Source: Moringa oleifera (taxonomy: Eukaryota > Streptophyta > Magnoliopsida > Brassicales > Moringaceae). From it: a stretch of 64,000 nucleotides of DNA. Below, one piece after another: positions 61,739-64,000 of this stretch (position 1 is the stretch's first letter; each line of letters begins with the position of its first letter). The DNA lies in NCBI GenBank assembly GCA_021397835.1, contig JAJFZO010000034.1, positions 1,986,501 to 2,050,500 of the forward strand. The letters are read 5' to 3'. The notes under the pieces are model-generated. The model saw nothing but the letters and a program-made list of their open reading frames with translations. It searched no databases and was not told the DNA's origin. A program made the translations under genes and the position numbers.

Positions 61739-62689
61739 CTGGCTTGCCTCACACACTTAGTGTATCTATTCTGTAAATTATTGGCTGGGAATATCATTCT
61801 ACTCCCTTTGACATTCTGTACTTTTGCAATCCAGGAAAAAAAGTTAAAAAAGAAAATACAAAAAAGGTGCCTTTTTGTTGTGCTTCATATCCCATTGATC
61901 TTAATTCATATGTTCTAAATTTATAATCAGTTTCCATCAACTATGGGATAAAGACCATACATTTTAATGACATTAACTGTCTCTTTATAAGTGTTGTTAC
62001 TTTTATTCTTTTTTTTTCATGAAAAAACCAATCTTGTTCTGGAAAAATTATTAGCATAGCAGATTCTAAAAATATGTATTAGTAATCATTTACTATTAAT
62101 TATAATGGCAATATCAGTAACTCATGTAATATCACATTTACTAACTGAATTATTTCTCTTTATCATTGAGAAAAAACTTTTTTTTCTGGAAGTAAGTAAT
62201 ATGAAATGCTGTATTTATTGATAAAGCTTTCATAAACTGAAAAAACTATGAAATGTTAAACGCCTCTGAAGGATCAGAAAGTGTTCTTGATTTCATTTGC
62301 TTGGGGCAAAGTTATAAATTGATTTTATTTCTTCGAAAAAATGAGGGAAAGTTGGCCTCCCATATTATGCTCCGAATGGTTAAACCCTCTTTGACATCTG
62401 CGTGCCTACAATTAAGGAAACCAAAAATTTGTAAAACCCTATATACACCTGCAGGAAATTAAAGCCTATTTTCTGTTTGTTTGTGCTCTTCAAGTTGGAT
62501 TCTTTTACTTCCTTCCATCATGAAGTTTTGCTCAGGTAATTCTGGGAACTGTTTCTTCTTCTTATTCATTGCCTTAGTTTCAGTTTCTTTTCCTTCCCTT
62601 AAATGATTTATCCTTTTATCTTGTTGCCTGCCTTTTCTCCTCACTTTGGTGATTCTCCGTCGATTTTGTGCTTAATTCAGTTGAACAAA
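61739..62689. other. NPGR2 3' region and eIF2B beta upstream region
   Basis: No coding region is recognised. The pyrimidine-rich 62490-62690 is probably the eIF2B beta leader or promoter. No clear TATA box is seen, as is common for housekeeping genes. Confidence 0.45.
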
Positions 62690-63187
62690 ATGCTGGACAA
62701 TCAAGTTCTGGTTCATGAGTTCGTCTCGAGGCTCGAGAAACGGTGAGTTTTACGACTCCATGTGCCTTGTACTTTCCTATTTAGAAGTTTTATGTGTTTT
62801 TTTATGCATGCTTCTATGTTTTTATCTTCCGTCTGTTTGTGTGTTTGTCTGTCTGTCTTATTTTGGAGGATCACAGAATTGGATAATTGTCATGTGTCTT
62901 CTTTAATACTTGTAACAGTGAGCTTGCTGTACATTTGGGTTTGCGAGCTCATAGGGGTTGCTCTTAAGTCGGAATTCTGGTTCCAGTAAATCGGTTTTCT
63001 GTCTCATTATTTGTTGATGGATTCGCTGGCAGGAAGGTGGAGGGTTCACGTGGGACAGCCAGGCTCACAGCAGAGATTCTTCGGTCAGTGATATCACAAG
63101 AAAGAGTGCCGCCTACAGACCCAGCAGCAGCTCTCCTTGAGGCTGTAAGGAATGTGGGTGAGCAGCTAATTGCTGCAAATCCTGTTG
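62690..63187 (+). CDS. Translation initiation factor eIF2B subunit beta, 5' part (partial)
   Basis: Exons 62690-62742 and 63033-63187 join across a CG|G arginine codon and give the first 69 residues plus one base. They read MLDNQVLVHEFVSRLEKR, then KVEGSRGTARLTAEILRSVI, then a block ending GEQLIAANPV. This matches the N-terminal helical domain of plant eIF2B beta, where VEL usually follows the last valine. eIF2B is the GDP-GTP exchange factor for eIF2 in the cytosol; beta is a regulatory subunit. A donor (G|GTATG) at 63188 opens an intron that continues to the window edge at 64000. The catalytic partner subunits and the remaining exons lie outside, so this model is incomplete at its 3' end, not broken. 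Confidence 0.85.
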
Positions 63188-64000
63188 GTATGTTTTTCTA
63201 TTTCTATTTTTCCGTAATAGACAGGAAAAAAAGAAGAAAAAGAAACTACCAGATCTTAGCAATCCTCAATAAACAGCTTGCAAATGCTGAACCATTTTGA
63301 GTTGCTGTGATGAGGTCCTGCATTTAAAAGTGTTGGCTAACCTATTGATTCACAACTGGAATTTATATCTTATAATCTGAATCATATAAGATGAGCTTAA
63401 CCACTAAATTAAGCCTTTTGGTCATGTTGTCCTCCTTTTAATTATTTTGTGAAAGAAGAGTAAACAGCTTATTTATTTGCTCTTGGAGAGAGTAGTTGTT
63501 CTGAAGCTAATATAGACACCTACTTTGAATTATGTCTGCTACTTAATGACAAATGAAGGTTATGAGTTCATGTTTGTCTTAACAACATGTACATTGTACA
63601 TGTGAAACAGATGTTTACCGTTACGATCCAACTTAAATGGCGCTACTGCTGACCTAGATATCCCAGCACTGCCTACTGTTGGGATCTGGGATTGGCCGTG
63701 AACTGATGGCATCATGCTGGTCTATCAACCTTCACATTGTCCCTTTTTCACTGCTTCTCTGTGTGTACGTTCATATGTGATCATGCATTGTTCCAAGCAT
63801 GGGTGGTGCATGCATGCATACAAATGCGCATACATGAGTAGAAACTTAATTAATCTAAGTGTTCACAGGGTCAACTACATGGATCTGTTATCCACAAATT
63901 CTGGCTGTCTGTTTCATGGTTGTTTCTCAGATTGGTTAACTATAATATACAAATACCCTGATATCTGTGGCTGAATATTATGGGTTGACAGTAAGGAGTT
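63188..64000 (+). other. First part of eIF2B beta intron 2
   Basis: No further eIF2B beta exon is recognisable before the window ends. The short ORFs at 63714-63974 and nearby look like chance. A GCATGCATGCA palindromic run lies near 63808-63818. Confidence 0.55.

Overview
This is nuclear DNA from a eudicot plant, probably a rosid. The evidence is split genes with short GT-AG introns, very AT-rich intergenic DNA, and proteins that read as land-plant families (PHO1, FAO, PLAC8, PMP22, NPGR). I cannot name the species. Every multi-exon model below was built by hand, by joining frame-consistent exons at GT/AG borders and matching the protein to the family as I remember it. No search was run.

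Layout. 1-1.7 kb: intergenic. 1.77-5.77 kb (+): a complete long-chain-alcohol oxidase of the FAO family. 6.28-13.16 kb (-): a complete 15-exon PHO1 phosphate exporter, tail-to-tail with FAO. 13.4-27.3 kb: a gene desert with tandem repeats and a 526-bp fold-back element. 27.36-30.29 kb (+): two tandem PLAC8 (cell number regulator / plant cadmium resistance type) genes. 31.76-35.08 kb (+): a PMP22/Mpv17 peroxisomal membrane protein. 36.9-37.3 kb (-): three small spliceable exons of unknown origin. 38.75-39.19 kb (-): a 147-aa protein resembling EDA6. 39.8-50.9 kb: AT-rich DNA with another fold-back element and a tRNA-derived, SINE-like insertion. 50.99-52.41 kb (+): a secreted glycine/lysine-rich repeat protein. 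52.4-56.4 kb: nested non-autonomous transposon remnants. 57.40-61.74 kb (+): NPGR2-like TPR protein. 62.69 kb to the end (+): the 5' part of eIF2B beta, which runs out of the window.

The genes do not form one pathway. They cover lipid oxidation, phosphate export, metal or cell-number control, the peroxisome, the cell wall, pollen germination and translation. From memory, FAO3, PHO1, EDA6 and a glycine-rich protein lie close together on Arabidopsis chromosome 3 (At3g23410-At3g23450), so part of this order looks like conserved synteny. No clearly new biological system is evident. The least-explained structures are the fold-back element family (copies near 14.8, 35.3 and 46.5 kb, and a solo arm at 54.2 kb) and the orphan exons at 36.9-37.3 kb.
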